Below, in pieces: positions 8,483-16,159 of a stretch of 64,000 nt of DNA. The notes under the pieces are model-generated. The model was not told the origin of the DNA, did no database searches, and saw only the letters and a list, made by a program, of their open reading frames with translations. Numbering within the stretch: the first letter of the stretch is position 1; each line of letters begins with the position of its first letter. The translations under genes and the position numbers were made by a program. The stretch spans positions 23,160-87,159 of the forward strand of contig JAYTVA010000042.1 in the NCBI GenBank assembly GCA_043744255.1, written 5' to 3'. The DNA comes from UKL13-2 sp043744255 (GTDB taxonomy: Bacteria; Pseudomonadota; Gammaproteobacteria; Burkholderiales; Usitatibacteraceae).

Positions 8483-9574
8483 ATGCCGCTGCCCTCAGCG
8501 GGAGCCGAGCCACTGGCGTGGCTGGCGCTTGATCTCATCCCCGGTTTAGGTGGGGAAGGGCTGCGCCGTCTACTGGCCGCTTTCGGCTCACCCGCCGCGG
8601 TCCTCGCCCAACCCGCCGTCAATTTGCAGCGCTGCGTCTCCGCCGCCGTCGCCAGTAGCATTGTTGCGGGAGCTGATCCCGCGCGACTTGAGGCCGCGCA
8701 GCAATGGCTCGCTGCCGACACCAATCACCTGCTCACCCTCGCGGACAGCGACTATCCACCAGCGTTGTTGGAGATCAGCGACCCGCCACCGTTGTTGTAT
8801 TTGAAAGGCCGGCGCGAATTGCTGTCTGCCGCGTGCATCGCGGTCGTTGGTAGCCGCAACGCCACGCCGGTGGGTTTGCAAAACGCCGAATCGTTTTCGC
8901 GCGCGCTATCGCAGGCGGGCTTAACAATCATCTCCGGGATGGCGCTGGGCATTGATGCTGCCGCGCATCGGGGCGGACTAGATGGCGGTGCATCTTCTAT
9001 CGCGGTGGTCGGCACCGGCCTTGATTTGATTTACCCCGCACGCAACAAAGCGTTGGCGCGCGAGTTGGTGGAACAGGGGCTCATCATTTCTGAGTTTTCC
9101 TTGGGCACCCCGGCGCTCGCGCAAAATTTTCCGCGCCGCAATCGCATCATCAGCGGCATGTCGCGCGGCGTGTTGGTGGTTGAGGCAGCACTTGCTTCAG
9201 GTTCACTCATCACCGCGCGCCAAGCCGGTGAGCAGGGTCGCGAAGTGTTCGCCATTCCCGGCACGATCCACTCGCCGTTTTCCAAAGGCTGTCATCAACT
9301 CATCAAGCAAGGCGCAAAACTGGTCGATGAAGCCAATGACATCTTGCTTGAGTTGCAATGGCAAATCGGTCAGCGCGCGGTCGGTGCAATAGCTGAAACA
9401 GAAAGCGCCGACGACCCGCTGCTTACCGCAATGGGCTACGATCCGGTGTCACTAGACGCGCTGATGGAACGCGTTGATCTGCCCGCCGATCAGGTGATTG
9501 CGCGCGTGACGGAACTCGAAATCGACGGCGTGATTGCCGCCATGCCCGGCGGAAAATATCAGCGCATGGTGTAG
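8483..9574 (+). CDS. dprA: DNA-processing protein DprA
   Basis: Cytoplasmic single-strand-DNA binding protein that loads RecA on incoming DNA during natural transformation. The Rossmann-like DprA domain shows VVGSRNATPVG, SGMALGIDAAAHRG, VVGTGLDLIYPARN and FPRRNRIISGM, and ends near LVDEANDILLEL. A C-terminal winged-helix-like segment (DALMERVDLPADQVIARVTEL) follows. 363 residues is typical. It is probably co-transcribed with the LysM gene (25-bp gap). With the pilus genes further along, it fits a transformation-capable lineage, though no com genes are in the window. The smg gene that usually follows is absent. Confidence 0.95.
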   Translation: MPLPSAGAEPLAWLALDLIPGLGGEGLRRLLAAFGSPAAVLAQPAVNLQRCVSAAVASSIVAGADPARLEAAQQWLAADTNHLLTLADSDYPPALLEISDPPPLLYLKGRRELLSAACIAVVGSRNATPVGLQNAESFSRALSQAGLTIISGMALGIDAAAHRGGLDGGASSIAVVGTGLDLIYPARNKALARELVEQGLIISEFSLGTPALAQNFPRRNRIISGMSRGVLVVEAALASGSLITARQAGEQGREVFAIPGTIHSPFSKGCHQLIKQGAKLVDEANDILLELQWQIGQRAVGAIAETESADDPLLTAMGYDPVSLDALMERVDLPADQVIARVTELEIDGVIAAMPGGKYQRMV

Positions 9575-9647
9575 CGTTTTATCGGCGGATCAGCTGGTCA
9601 CGACCATGCGTTCGCGCAAAAATTTCCGCAATAAAAATAATCAGCGC

Positions 9648-9677
9648 TTGTAAAAACGCTGCAACCCTGTCTATCAT
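9648..9677 (+). promoter_or_regulatory. Candidate sigma-70 promoter for topB
   Basis: TTGTAA (9648-9653) and TATCAT (9672-9677) are separated by 18 bp, 71 bp ahead of the topB GTG, in the 174-bp gap after dprA. Match to consensus is moderate. Confidence 0.45.
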
Positions 9678-9748
9678 TTGTCCCCTTTCGCCACTTTGGG
9701 GCGTGTTGCGACCATGTTTCTTCGTCCACCGCCCCCACCAAAATCGCC

Positions 9749-12559
9749 GTGACCAAACGCCTCATCATTGCTGAAAAACCTTCCGTCGCCAACGATATTG
9801 CCAAGGCGATTGGCGGCTTCACCAAGAAGGACGACTACTTGGAGAGCGACGATTTTGTGCTCTCCTCAGCCGTGGGTCACCTCGTTGAAATCGCCATGCC
9901 GGAAGATGAAGAGGTCAAGCGCGGCAAGTGGGCGTTCGCGAATTTGCCGGCGATCCCGACGCAATTTGCCTTGCGCCCGATTGAAAAATCCGAGCCGCGT
10001 TTGAAGATGTTGTTGAAGCTGATGAAGCGCAAAGATGTTTCTGGCCTCATTAATGCCTGCGACGCGGGGCGTGAGGGCGAATTGATTTTTCGCTACATCG
10101 CGCAGTATGCAAATTCGAAGCATCCGATGCAACGCCTGTGGCTGCAATCCATGACGCAGCCCGCGATTCGCGATGGTTTCAAGAAACTCGAAGACGGCAA
10201 ACGCTACGATCCGCTCGCCGACGCGGCCGTGTGTCGCAGCGAATCCGATTGGCTAGTCGGCATCAACGGCACGCGCGCGATGACGGCATTCAACTCGCGC
10301 TCGGGCGGTTTCCAATTGACCACGGTGGGTCGCGTGCAGACCCCGACGCTGGCGATCATGGTCGAGCGTGAAGCAAAAATCAAAGCGTTCAAATCGCGTG
10401 ACTTCTGGGAAGTGCACGGCACATTTTCGGCGAGCGGCGGCGATTACGCGGGTCGCTGGTTTGATGAAAAATTCAAGAAGTCCGATGACGAAGGTCTGAA
10501 GGCGGATCGCATTTGGGACGAAAAAACAGCGCGTGCGCTGGTCACCAAGTGCATGGGCAAGCCCGGCATTGTTGAAGAAGAATCGAAGCCGACCACGCAA
10601 GCACCACCGATGTTGTTTGATTTGACTTCATTGCAACGCGAAGCCAATTCACGCTTCGGTTTTAGCGCGAAAACGACGCTCGGTTTGGCGCAAGCGCTGT
10701 ACGAAAAGCACAAGGTGTTGACCTACCCGCGTACCGACGCGCGCGCATTGCCAGAGGATTACATCGACACCGTCAAAGAGACGATGGCGATGTTAAAGGA
10801 AGGCAACTACAACACCTTCGCGAAAAAAATTCTCGATGAAAAATGGGTGAAGCCGAACAAGAAAATTTTCGACAACACGAAAATTTCTGACCACTTCGCG
10901 ATTATCCCGACCCTGCAAGCGCCCAAATCGCTGAATGAAATCGAAACGAAGTTGTACGACTTCGTGGTGAAGCGGTTCCTCGCTGTGTTCTATCCCAGTG
11001 CAGAATTTATGCAGACCACGCGTATCACCCGCGTCGAAGGCGAGCCATTCAAATCTGAGGGCAAGGTACTGGTCAATGCGGGTTGGTTGGCGGTGTATGG
11101 CCGTGAGATCGACGATGAAAACGCGACCAGTAATTTGAGCGCGGTGAAGCCCAAAGAGGTCGTGAAGGCCGAGACCATCGAATCCAAGCCCAACGCCACC
11201 AAGCCGCCCGCGCGCTTTTCTGAAGCGACGTTGTTGTCGGCGATGGAAGGTGCGGGGAAGCTGATCGATGACGATGAGCTGCGCGCCGCGATGAAAGAAA
11301 AAGGCTTGGGCACGCCCGCCACGCGCGCGGCCACCATCGAAGGATTGCTCTACGAAAAATATATCTTGCGCGAAGGTCGCGAACTGATTCCGACCGCAAA
11401 AGCGTTTTCGCTGATGACCTTGTTGCACGGCCTCGGCGTGCCGGAATTGTTTTCGCCGGAGATGACCGGCTCGTGGGAATACAAGCTCTCGCAAATGCAG
11501 CAAGGCAAACTGTCGCGCAAGACGTTCATGGCCGAGATTGTCGAGATGACCAAGCACATTGTTGGTCAGGCAAAGAATTTTGAAGCCGACACCATCCCCG
11601 GCGACTTCGGCAAACTCAATGTGCCGTGCCCGAAATGCGGCGGTGAAATTCACGAGAACTACAAAAAATTTCAGTGCCAAAAATGTGAATTCGGCTTCTG
11701 GAAAATCGTCGCAGGTCGTCAGTTGGAAGTGAATGAAGCTGAAACGCTGATCGAGAAAAAAGATGTGGGTCCGCTCGAAGGTTTCCGCAGCCGCTTGGGG
11801 CGCGCGTTCTCTGCCAACCTCATCATGAACAAAGAATTCGGCATCGAGTTTTCGTGGGGCGACAAAGACAGCGACGACGGCGAGCCGCCCGATTTTTCCG
11901 ATCAAGAAACGCTGGGGCCTTGCCCGAAGTGCAAGGCAAATGTGTTCGAACTGCCGATTGCCTACACCTGCGAAAAAGCGGTGGGTGCTGCCAAGACTTG
12001 CGACTTCCGTTCGGGTCGCACCATCTTGCAACGCGCGATTGAGCGCGAGCAAATGATGAAGTTGTTGAAGGATGGCAAAACCGATTTGCTGGAAAAATTC
12101 ATCTCCAAGAAAGGCCGTCCGTTCTCCGCGTATTTGGTGCGCCAGCCGGATGGCAAAGTAGGTTTTGAATTCGAAGTGCGTGAGCCCAAGGCAGGTGGCA
12201 AGGCACGCGCGGCCAGCGGCTCTGCCGGGGCGCTGCGTATCCTCGGCAAGCATCCCGAGGACGATCAAGTCATCTCGGTGTACTCAGGCCGCTATGGCCC
12301 GTACGTCAAGCACGGCACCACCAATGCCACGCTTCCAAACAAAGACGACGCGGACTCCATCACGCTCGATCAAGCGATTCAGTTGATCGAAGAAAAATCG
12401 GGCGGCGTGATCGCGAAGGCGAAAAAACCTGCGGCGAAGAAAGCGGCGGCGAAGCCCTTAGCAACCGCAACGAAGAAAGCTGTCGCGAAGCCCGTTGCCA
12501 AGCCTGTTGCAAAGAAGGTCACAAAGCCAGCCGCCAAGACGCGGAAAAAAACAGCCTAG
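9749..12559 (+). CDS. topB: DNA topoisomerase III with zinc ribbons and a basic C-terminal tail
   Basis: Type IA topoisomerase that relaxes and decatenates DNA through a 5'-phosphotyrosine. The Toprim domain opens with LIIAEKPSVANDIAKAIG and carries the acidic motif DAGREGELIFRYI. The active tyrosine is Y326 in LTYPRTDARALPEDY. Two cysteine clusters follow the core (CPKCGGEIHE with CQKCEFGFW, then CPKCKANVFE with CEKAVGAAKTCDF), and the last 50 or so residues are Lys/Ala/Pro-rich with AKKPAAKKAAAK-type repeats like histone H1 tails. 936 residues is longer than E. coli TopB (about 650) because of these additions. GTG start without a clear ribosome site; the Toprim start fixes the frame. Confidence 0.93.
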   Translation: MTKRLIIAEKPSVANDIAKAIGGFTKKDDYLESDDFVLSSAVGHLVEIAMPEDEEVKRGKWAFANLPAIPTQFALRPIEKSEPRLKMLLKLMKRKDVSGLINACDAGREGELIFRYIAQYANSKHPMQRLWLQSMTQPAIRDGFKKLEDGKRYDPLADAAVCRSESDWLVGINGTRAMTAFNSRSGGFQLTTVGRVQTPTLAIMVEREAKIKAFKSRDFWEVHGTFSASGGDYAGRWFDEKFKKSDDEGLKADRIWDEKTARALVTKCMGKPGIVEEESKPTTQAPPMLFDLTSLQREANSRFGFSAKTTLGLAQALYEKHKVLTYPRTDARALPEDYIDTVKETMAMLKEGNYNTFAKKILDEKWVKPNKKIFDNTKISDHFAIIPTLQAPKSLNEIETKLYDFVVKRFLAVFYPSAEFMQTTRITRVEGEPFKSEGKVLVNAGWLAVYGREIDDENATSNLSAVKPKEVVKAETIESKPNATKPPARFSEATLLSAMEGAGKLIDDDELRAAMKEKGLGTPATRAATIEGLLYEKYILREGRELIPTAKAFSLMTLLHGLGVPELFSPEMTGSWEYKLSQMQQGKLSRKTFMAEIVEMTKHIVGQAKNFEADTIPGDFGKLNVPCPKCGGEIHENYKKFQCQKCEFGFWKIVAGRQLEVNEAETLIEKKDVGPLEGFRSRLGRAFSANLIMNKEFGIEFSWGDKDSDDGEPPDFSDQETLGPCPKCKANVFELPIAYTCEKAVGAAKTCDFRSGRTILQRAIEREQMMKLLKDGKTDLLEKFISKKGRPFSAYLVRQPDGKVGFEFEVREPKAGGKARAASGSAGALRILGKHPEDDQVISVYSGRYGPYVKHGTTNATLPNKDDADSITLDQAIQLIEEKSGGVIAKAKKPAAKKAAAKPLATATKKAVAKPVAKPVAKKVTKPAAKTRKKTA

Positions 12560-12578
12560 CGACTGCCCCAAACTACCC

Positions 12579-12595
12579 GCCAATGCTAGGGTTTC
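12579..12595 (+). repeat. Convergent-junction motif, copy A
   Basis: GCCAATGCTAGGGTTTC between the converging ends of topB and purC. Copies with the same core lie at 48922-48938 (plus strand) and 30318-30334 (minus strand, with AT in place of GC at the two variable positions). Flanking AAA and CCC can pair with GGG and TTT to give a weak hairpin whose loop is GCCAATGCTA. Confidence 0.65.
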
Positions 12596-12598
12596 AGG

Positions 12599-13468
12599 CT
12601 ATTGCGTGAGCCGCACCATCGCTTCGCGATACTTGTCCGCCGTCTGGCGTGCGATGTCGGCGGGCACTTCCGGCGCAGGTGGTTTGCGATTGAAGCCGAT
12701 TGAATCAAGCCAGTTGCGAATGAACTGCTTGTCGAAACTTTCGGGCGATGCACCGACTTTATAAGTGTCCAACGGCCAGAAGCGTGATGAATCCGGCGTG
12801 AGTGCTTCATCGACCAAATGCAGTTTGCCGTTCGCATCAATCCCGAATTCGAACTTGGTATCAGCGATGATGATGCCGCGTGTTAGTGCGTAATCGGCCG
12901 CCTCTTTGTACAACCGAATCGCAACCTCGCGCACCTCTGCCGCGCGCTCGGCACCGATGATATTGGCGCAGGAGGCGAAGTCGATATTCTCATCGTGCTC
13001 GCCTGCTGCGGCCTTAGTTGCAGGCGTAAAAATCGGCGCCGGCAATTTCGAGGCGCGCTGCAAACCCGGCGGCAACTTCACGCCGCAGACGGTCTGCGAC
13101 GCCTGGTACTCCTGCCAACCCGAGCCTTCGAGATAGCCGCGCACCACGGCTTCAATCGGCAGCACTTCGTATTTGTTCACGACCAGCGCACGGCCAATCA
13201 CTTGGTCGCGCTCGCTTGCTGCAACCACCGTCGTCGGGTCGATGCCGGTCAGATGATTCGGTACCACGTGCGCCAATTTGTGAAACCAAAAATTTGCCAG
13301 CGTGACTAAAATTTCGCCCTTGTGCGGAATTGGCGTAGCGAGAATCACGTCATACGCCGACAGGCGATCTGACGTGACAATCAGCAACTTGTCGTCGCCA
13401 ACGGCATAGATGTCGCGCACTTTACCGCGCGCGATGAGGGGGAGGGATTTGATGGTGGATTGGTACAT
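12599..13468 (-). CDS. purC: Phosphoribosylaminoimidazole-succinocarboxamide synthase
   Basis: ATP-dependent ligase joining aspartate to CAIR in purine synthesis. Family landmarks: the start MYQSTIKSLPLIARGKVRDIY, SDRLSAYDVILATPIPHKG, the signature VVRGYLEGSGWQEYQ, and the C-terminal LHLVDEALTPDSSRFWP. 289 residues is standard for the longer proteobacterial form. It lies downstream of fba on the same strand, separated by 171 bp containing a large palindromic repeat that may reduce read-through. The fba-purC neighbourhood is common in betaproteobacteria. Confidence 0.96.
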   Translation of the reverse strand: MYQSTIKSLPLIARGKVRDIYAVGDDKLLIVTSDRLSAYDVILATPIPHKGEILVTLANFWFHKLAHVVPNHLTGIDPTTVVAASERDQVIGRALVVNKYEVLPIEAVVRGYLEGSGWQEYQASQTVCGVKLPPGLQRASKLPAPIFTPATKAAAGEHDENIDFASCANIIGAERAAEVREVAIRLYKEAADYALTRGIIIADTKFEFGIDANGKLHLVDEALTPDSSRFWPLDTYKVGASPESFDKQFIRNWLDSIGFNRKPPAPEVPADIARQTADKYREAMVRLTQ

Positions 13469-13535
13469 GAGTCGTGAATGCGCTGTAGGAGAAAGGAAGT
13501 TGTTGCACGCAGTGCGAAGACTCTAGCTCAGGCTT

Positions 13536-13634
13536 GTCATTCTGAACCCAGCGCTATCGGGTGAAGAATCTGGTCACGACAGGCGCGATCATTGCGCCCC
13601 GGCAACAAGATTCTTCGCGTTGCTCAGAATGACA
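13536..13634. repeat. About 100-bp imperfect palindromic intergenic repeat
   Basis: Nested inverted arms: TGTCATTCTGA (13536-13546) with TCAGAATGACA (13624-13634); GAAGAATCT (13563-13571) with AGATTCTTC (13608-13616); GGCGC (13582-13586) with GCGCC (13594-13598). The outer words (GTCATTCTGA, GAAGAATCT) match a palindromic repeat type I have met in many unrelated bacterial genomes. It would form a long hairpin in RNA from either strand. It lies between fba and purC and shows no open reading frame. Confidence 0.7.
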
Positions 13635-13639
13635 GCGTT

Positions 13640-14701
13640 CTACTTAACAATCGCCTTCAACTCCCCCTTCGCATATTTTTCCGCCATCACGCTAATGCCA
13701 ATCGGCTTGATCTTCGCTGCTTGACCGTTGCAACCAAACTGTTCGTAACGTTGTTTGCAAATCGCCTTCGCGGCGGCGCGCGCAGGTTTCAAATAATCGC
13801 GCGGATCAAAGTGCGATTTATTTTCGTTCATGAATTTGCGGATCGCAGCGGTCATGGCCAGACGAATATCGGTGTCGATATTGATTTTGCGTACGCCGTG
13901 TTTGATGCCGAGCTGAATTTCTTCTACCGGCACGCCGTAGGTTTCTTTGATTTCGCCGCCGTTGGCGCGAATGATGTCGAGCAAGTCTTGCGGCACACTC
14001 GATGAGCCGTGCATCACAAGATGCGTATTCGGGATGCGTGCATGGATGGCTTTGATGCGATCCATGGCGAGAATATCGCCGGTGGGTTTACGCGAAAATT
14101 TGTAGGCGCCGTGCGAGGTGCCGATGGCAATGGCGAGTGCATCGCAGCCGGTTTTTTTGATGAAGTCGGCCGCTTGCTCTGGGTCGGTGAGCAACTGTTC
14201 GCGCGTCATCGTGCCTTCCGCACCGTGGCCGTCTTCCTTGTCGCCTTTCATGGTTTCAAGCGAGCCCAAGCAGCCCAATTCACCTTCTACCGTGACGCCG
14301 ATTGCGTGCGCCATATCGACCACTTGCTTGGTGACGTCAATGTTGTATTCGTAGCTGGCGACCGTTTTGCCGTCACCCATCAGCGAGCCATCCATCATCA
14401 CGCTCGAAAATCCAAGGCGCATCGCTTGCAAACACACGGTGGGATTTTGCCCATGATCCTGATGCATCACCACCGGAATATCCGGGTAGCTTTCGACGGC
14501 GGCTTCAATCAAGTGACGCAGAAAATGTTCGCCCGCATATTTGCGCGCACCCGCACTCGCCTGCATGATGACTGGGCTATTGGTCTCGTAGGCAGCTTCC
14601 ATGATCGCCTGCACTTGTTCGAGATTGTTGACGTTGAAGGCGGGCAGACCGTAGCCATTTTCCGCAGCGTGGTCGAGTAGTTGGCGCATGGATACGAGCA
14701 T
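13640..14701 (-). CDS. fba: Class II fructose-bisphosphate aldolase
   Basis: Zinc-dependent aldolase interconverting fructose 1,6-bisphosphate with glyceraldehyde 3-phosphate and dihydroxyacetone phosphate. It starts MLVSMRQLLDHAAENGYGLPAF and has the family segments PVVMHQDHGQNPTVC, VEGELGCLGSLET, AIAIGTSHGAYKF and HLVMHGSSSVPQD, which carry the metal-ligand and substrate residues. I chose the ATG at 14701, 353 residues, since AGGAGA precedes it at normal spacing; an upstream in-frame start at 14737 has no homologous sequence. The XRE regulator gene ends 40 bp upstream on the same strand. Confidence 0.96.
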   Translation of the reverse strand: MLVSMRQLLDHAAENGYGLPAFNVNNLEQVQAIMEAAYETNSPVIMQASAGARKYAGEHFLRHLIEAAVESYPDIPVVMHQDHGQNPTVCLQAMRLGFSSVMMDGSLMGDGKTVASYEYNIDVTKQVVDMAHAIGVTVEGELGCLGSLETMKGDKEDGHGAEGTMTREQLLTDPEQAADFIKKTGCDALAIAIGTSHGAYKFSRKPTGDILAMDRIKAIHARIPNTHLVMHGSSSVPQDLLDIIRANGGEIKETYGVPVEEIQLGIKHGVRKINIDTDIRLAMTAAIRKFMNENKSHFDPRDYLKPARAAAKAICKQRYEQFGCNGQAAKIKPIGISVMAEKYAKGELKAIVK

Positions 14702-14741
14702 GGGATTCTCCTGAGGACGAGTGAGTGTGCAAGGCACTATT

Positions 14742-15503
14742 TTACGTCTTCGCCACGGTCTTTCGCTTATTCAATCCCGTGACCAGTGAAATCATCCAAG
14801 GCCGCACGCCCAGCGCCATGCCGATGGTTTGACGTTGATCGGCGGGCAGGTAGCCATCGAGCTCGGCGAGTTCGTGAAACTCCTGACCAATGCGCACGAG
14901 TTTGCGTTCAATGTGGCTGACGGATGCACGCGACAGCTCGCGAAATTCAAACCGAAAATAGCCACCGCTGGCCGCGAAATCAGCCGCCATAAAGTCGGCC
15001 ACCACTGCCTTGCCATGCTGCTTGCGAATCGGCCCTTCACGACGCAGGCGCACGGTGCGCGGCACTTTCAGGCGGATGGCATCATTCGCGCCCACCTCGA
15101 TCAAGCCCAGTTTTTCGAGCCGCAGCAACAGTTTCAAACACTCTGGTTTGGTCAGGTCGTAGCTTTCCAATATCGAGTCGATGGTTTGATCGTTACACGT
15201 GAGGTAGAACATACCGAGCAGACGCGGATCAGCGGCGAGCGCTTCTTCTTGTTTGACGGTCATCTCATCGGTGTCCGCGCTGGCACCACGTGCGAGTCGC
15301 GCCAACTCAAAAAAATCCATTTCCAACACGTTGCAGATTTCTTCGAGGCGTTTCAGCGTAAACGTTTCTTCGGCGAACAGTCGTTTGACGCTCGCCTCGG
15401 ATAGCGACAGCCGCTTGGCCAGATCGCGATAGGTCAGTTCGCGCGCCTTCAGTGTGGCTTTAAGGGCGGCGACGAGAGTGCTGGTGCGGGCTTTGGTGGT
15501 CAC
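14742..15503 (-). CDS. XRE-family helix-turn-helix regulator
   Basis: A 253-residue regulator with an N-terminal XRE/Cro-like helix-turn-helix (TYRDLAKRLSLSEASVKRLF, about residues 22-41), then a 190-residue C-terminal region of unknown ligand. I chose GTG at 15503 because GGAG sits six bases upstream; a further ATG at 15554 adds a non-homologous leader. It lies 40 bp upstream of fba, so the two may be co-transcribed, and it faces a small secreted-protein gene across 152 bp with a clear dyad. It could control itself, the divergent gene or fba; none of this is shown directly. Confidence 0.8.
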   Translation of the reverse strand: MTTKARTSTLVAALKATLKARELTYRDLAKRLSLSEASVKRLFAEETFTLKRLEEICNVLEMDFFELARLARGASADTDEMTVKQEEALAADPRLLGMFYLTCNDQTIDSILESYDLTKPECLKLLLRLEKLGLIEVGANDAIRLKVPRTVRLRREGPIRKQHGKAVVADFMAADFAASGGYFRFEFRELSRASVSHIERKLVRIGQEFHELAELDGYLPADQRQTIGMALGVRPWMISLVTGLNKRKTVAKT

Positions 15504-15551
15504 GGTTGCTCCGGGTTTGTAGTGGTGAAGGCAACGAATAGTATCGCCAAA

Positions 15552-15577
15552 CAATACCTAACTGCAATTGTATTGCA
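15552..15577. promoter_or_regulatory. Candidate operator dyads upstream of the XRE regulator
   Basis: TGCAAT-TGT-ATTGCA is a perfect dyad at 15563-15577, and an overlapping inverted pair CAATAC (15552-15557) / GTATTG (15570-15575) shares its right half. The site lies between the divergent XRE and secreted-protein genes, where an autoregulatory operator would be expected. Confidence 0.45.
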
Positions 15578-15655
15578 TGTAGAGACCTACGGGGCAACAA
15601 TGGCGTCACTGAACAACCGAAGCCCGCCGCAGTCCAACTCACAAGGAGCCGCAAC

Positions 15656-16147
15656 ATGAAACGCACCCCAACCGCCCCAACCGCCGCAACCATCGCTGCC
15701 GCCATCATCGCCATCGTCAGCCCGTTTGCGGCCCTGCACGCGTCGGCTCAACAAGCCGGCGACAGCAACGACTGCTTTCCGATGTGTCAACCCGCCGCCG
15801 CGCCCGTGGTCGAAGTCGCCACCCCCTGCGGTAGCGCGCCCACGCAAGCGCAAACCCTCGCGCACGACGCCGAAAAATTTTCGGATCGCATCAAGCCCGT
15901 GAAAGAAATCATCGGCTACGTGCGTTCCCCGCAGGGCCTTGCGATGAAATTGGTCAATGACCACATCGTCGCAATCCCGGCATGGGTGGGTTACGCGCTT
16001 GATCCCGTCGGCTCGATCAAACATCGTGCGATGGATGAGGTACGGACGCACGCGAAATCGGCGATGGGATTGACGAAATCCGCTGCGTGTTCTGCCGTCG
16101 AGCCGGGTGAGCCAGTACTGCTACCGGTCGATTTGGAGCAAGTTTAA
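15656..16147 (+). CDS. Small exported protein of unknown function
   Basis: A 163-residue protein I do not recognise. The N-terminus is a clear export signal (basic start, Ala/Ile-rich stretch ATIAAAIIAIVSPFAAL, cleavage near HASAQQ). The mature part begins with three cysteines in DCFPMCQP and TPCGS, with a fourth in SAACSAVEP, then a mixed helix-rich region. AAGGAG precedes the ATG at good spacing. It faces the XRE regulator across a shared dyad and converges on pyk with a 12-bp gap. Disulfide bonding in the periplasm is plausible but inferred only from the cysteines. Confidence 0.7.
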   Translation: MKRTPTAPTAATIAAAIIAIVSPFAALHASAQQAGDSNDCFPMCQPAAAPVVEVATPCGSAPTQAQTLAHDAEKFSDRIKPVKEIIGYVRSPQGLAMKLVNDHIVAIPAWVGYALDPVGSIKHRAMDEVRTHAKSAMGLTKSAACSAVEPGEPVLLPVDLEQV

Positions 16148-16159
16148 TTCGGCGGGTTG

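Noticed and set aside
10793..12268. A 491-codon open frame antisense to topB
   Set aside because: It mirrors the topB codon pattern, has no ribosome site, and its product is low in recognisable motifs. topB itself is certain, so this is a composition artefact.
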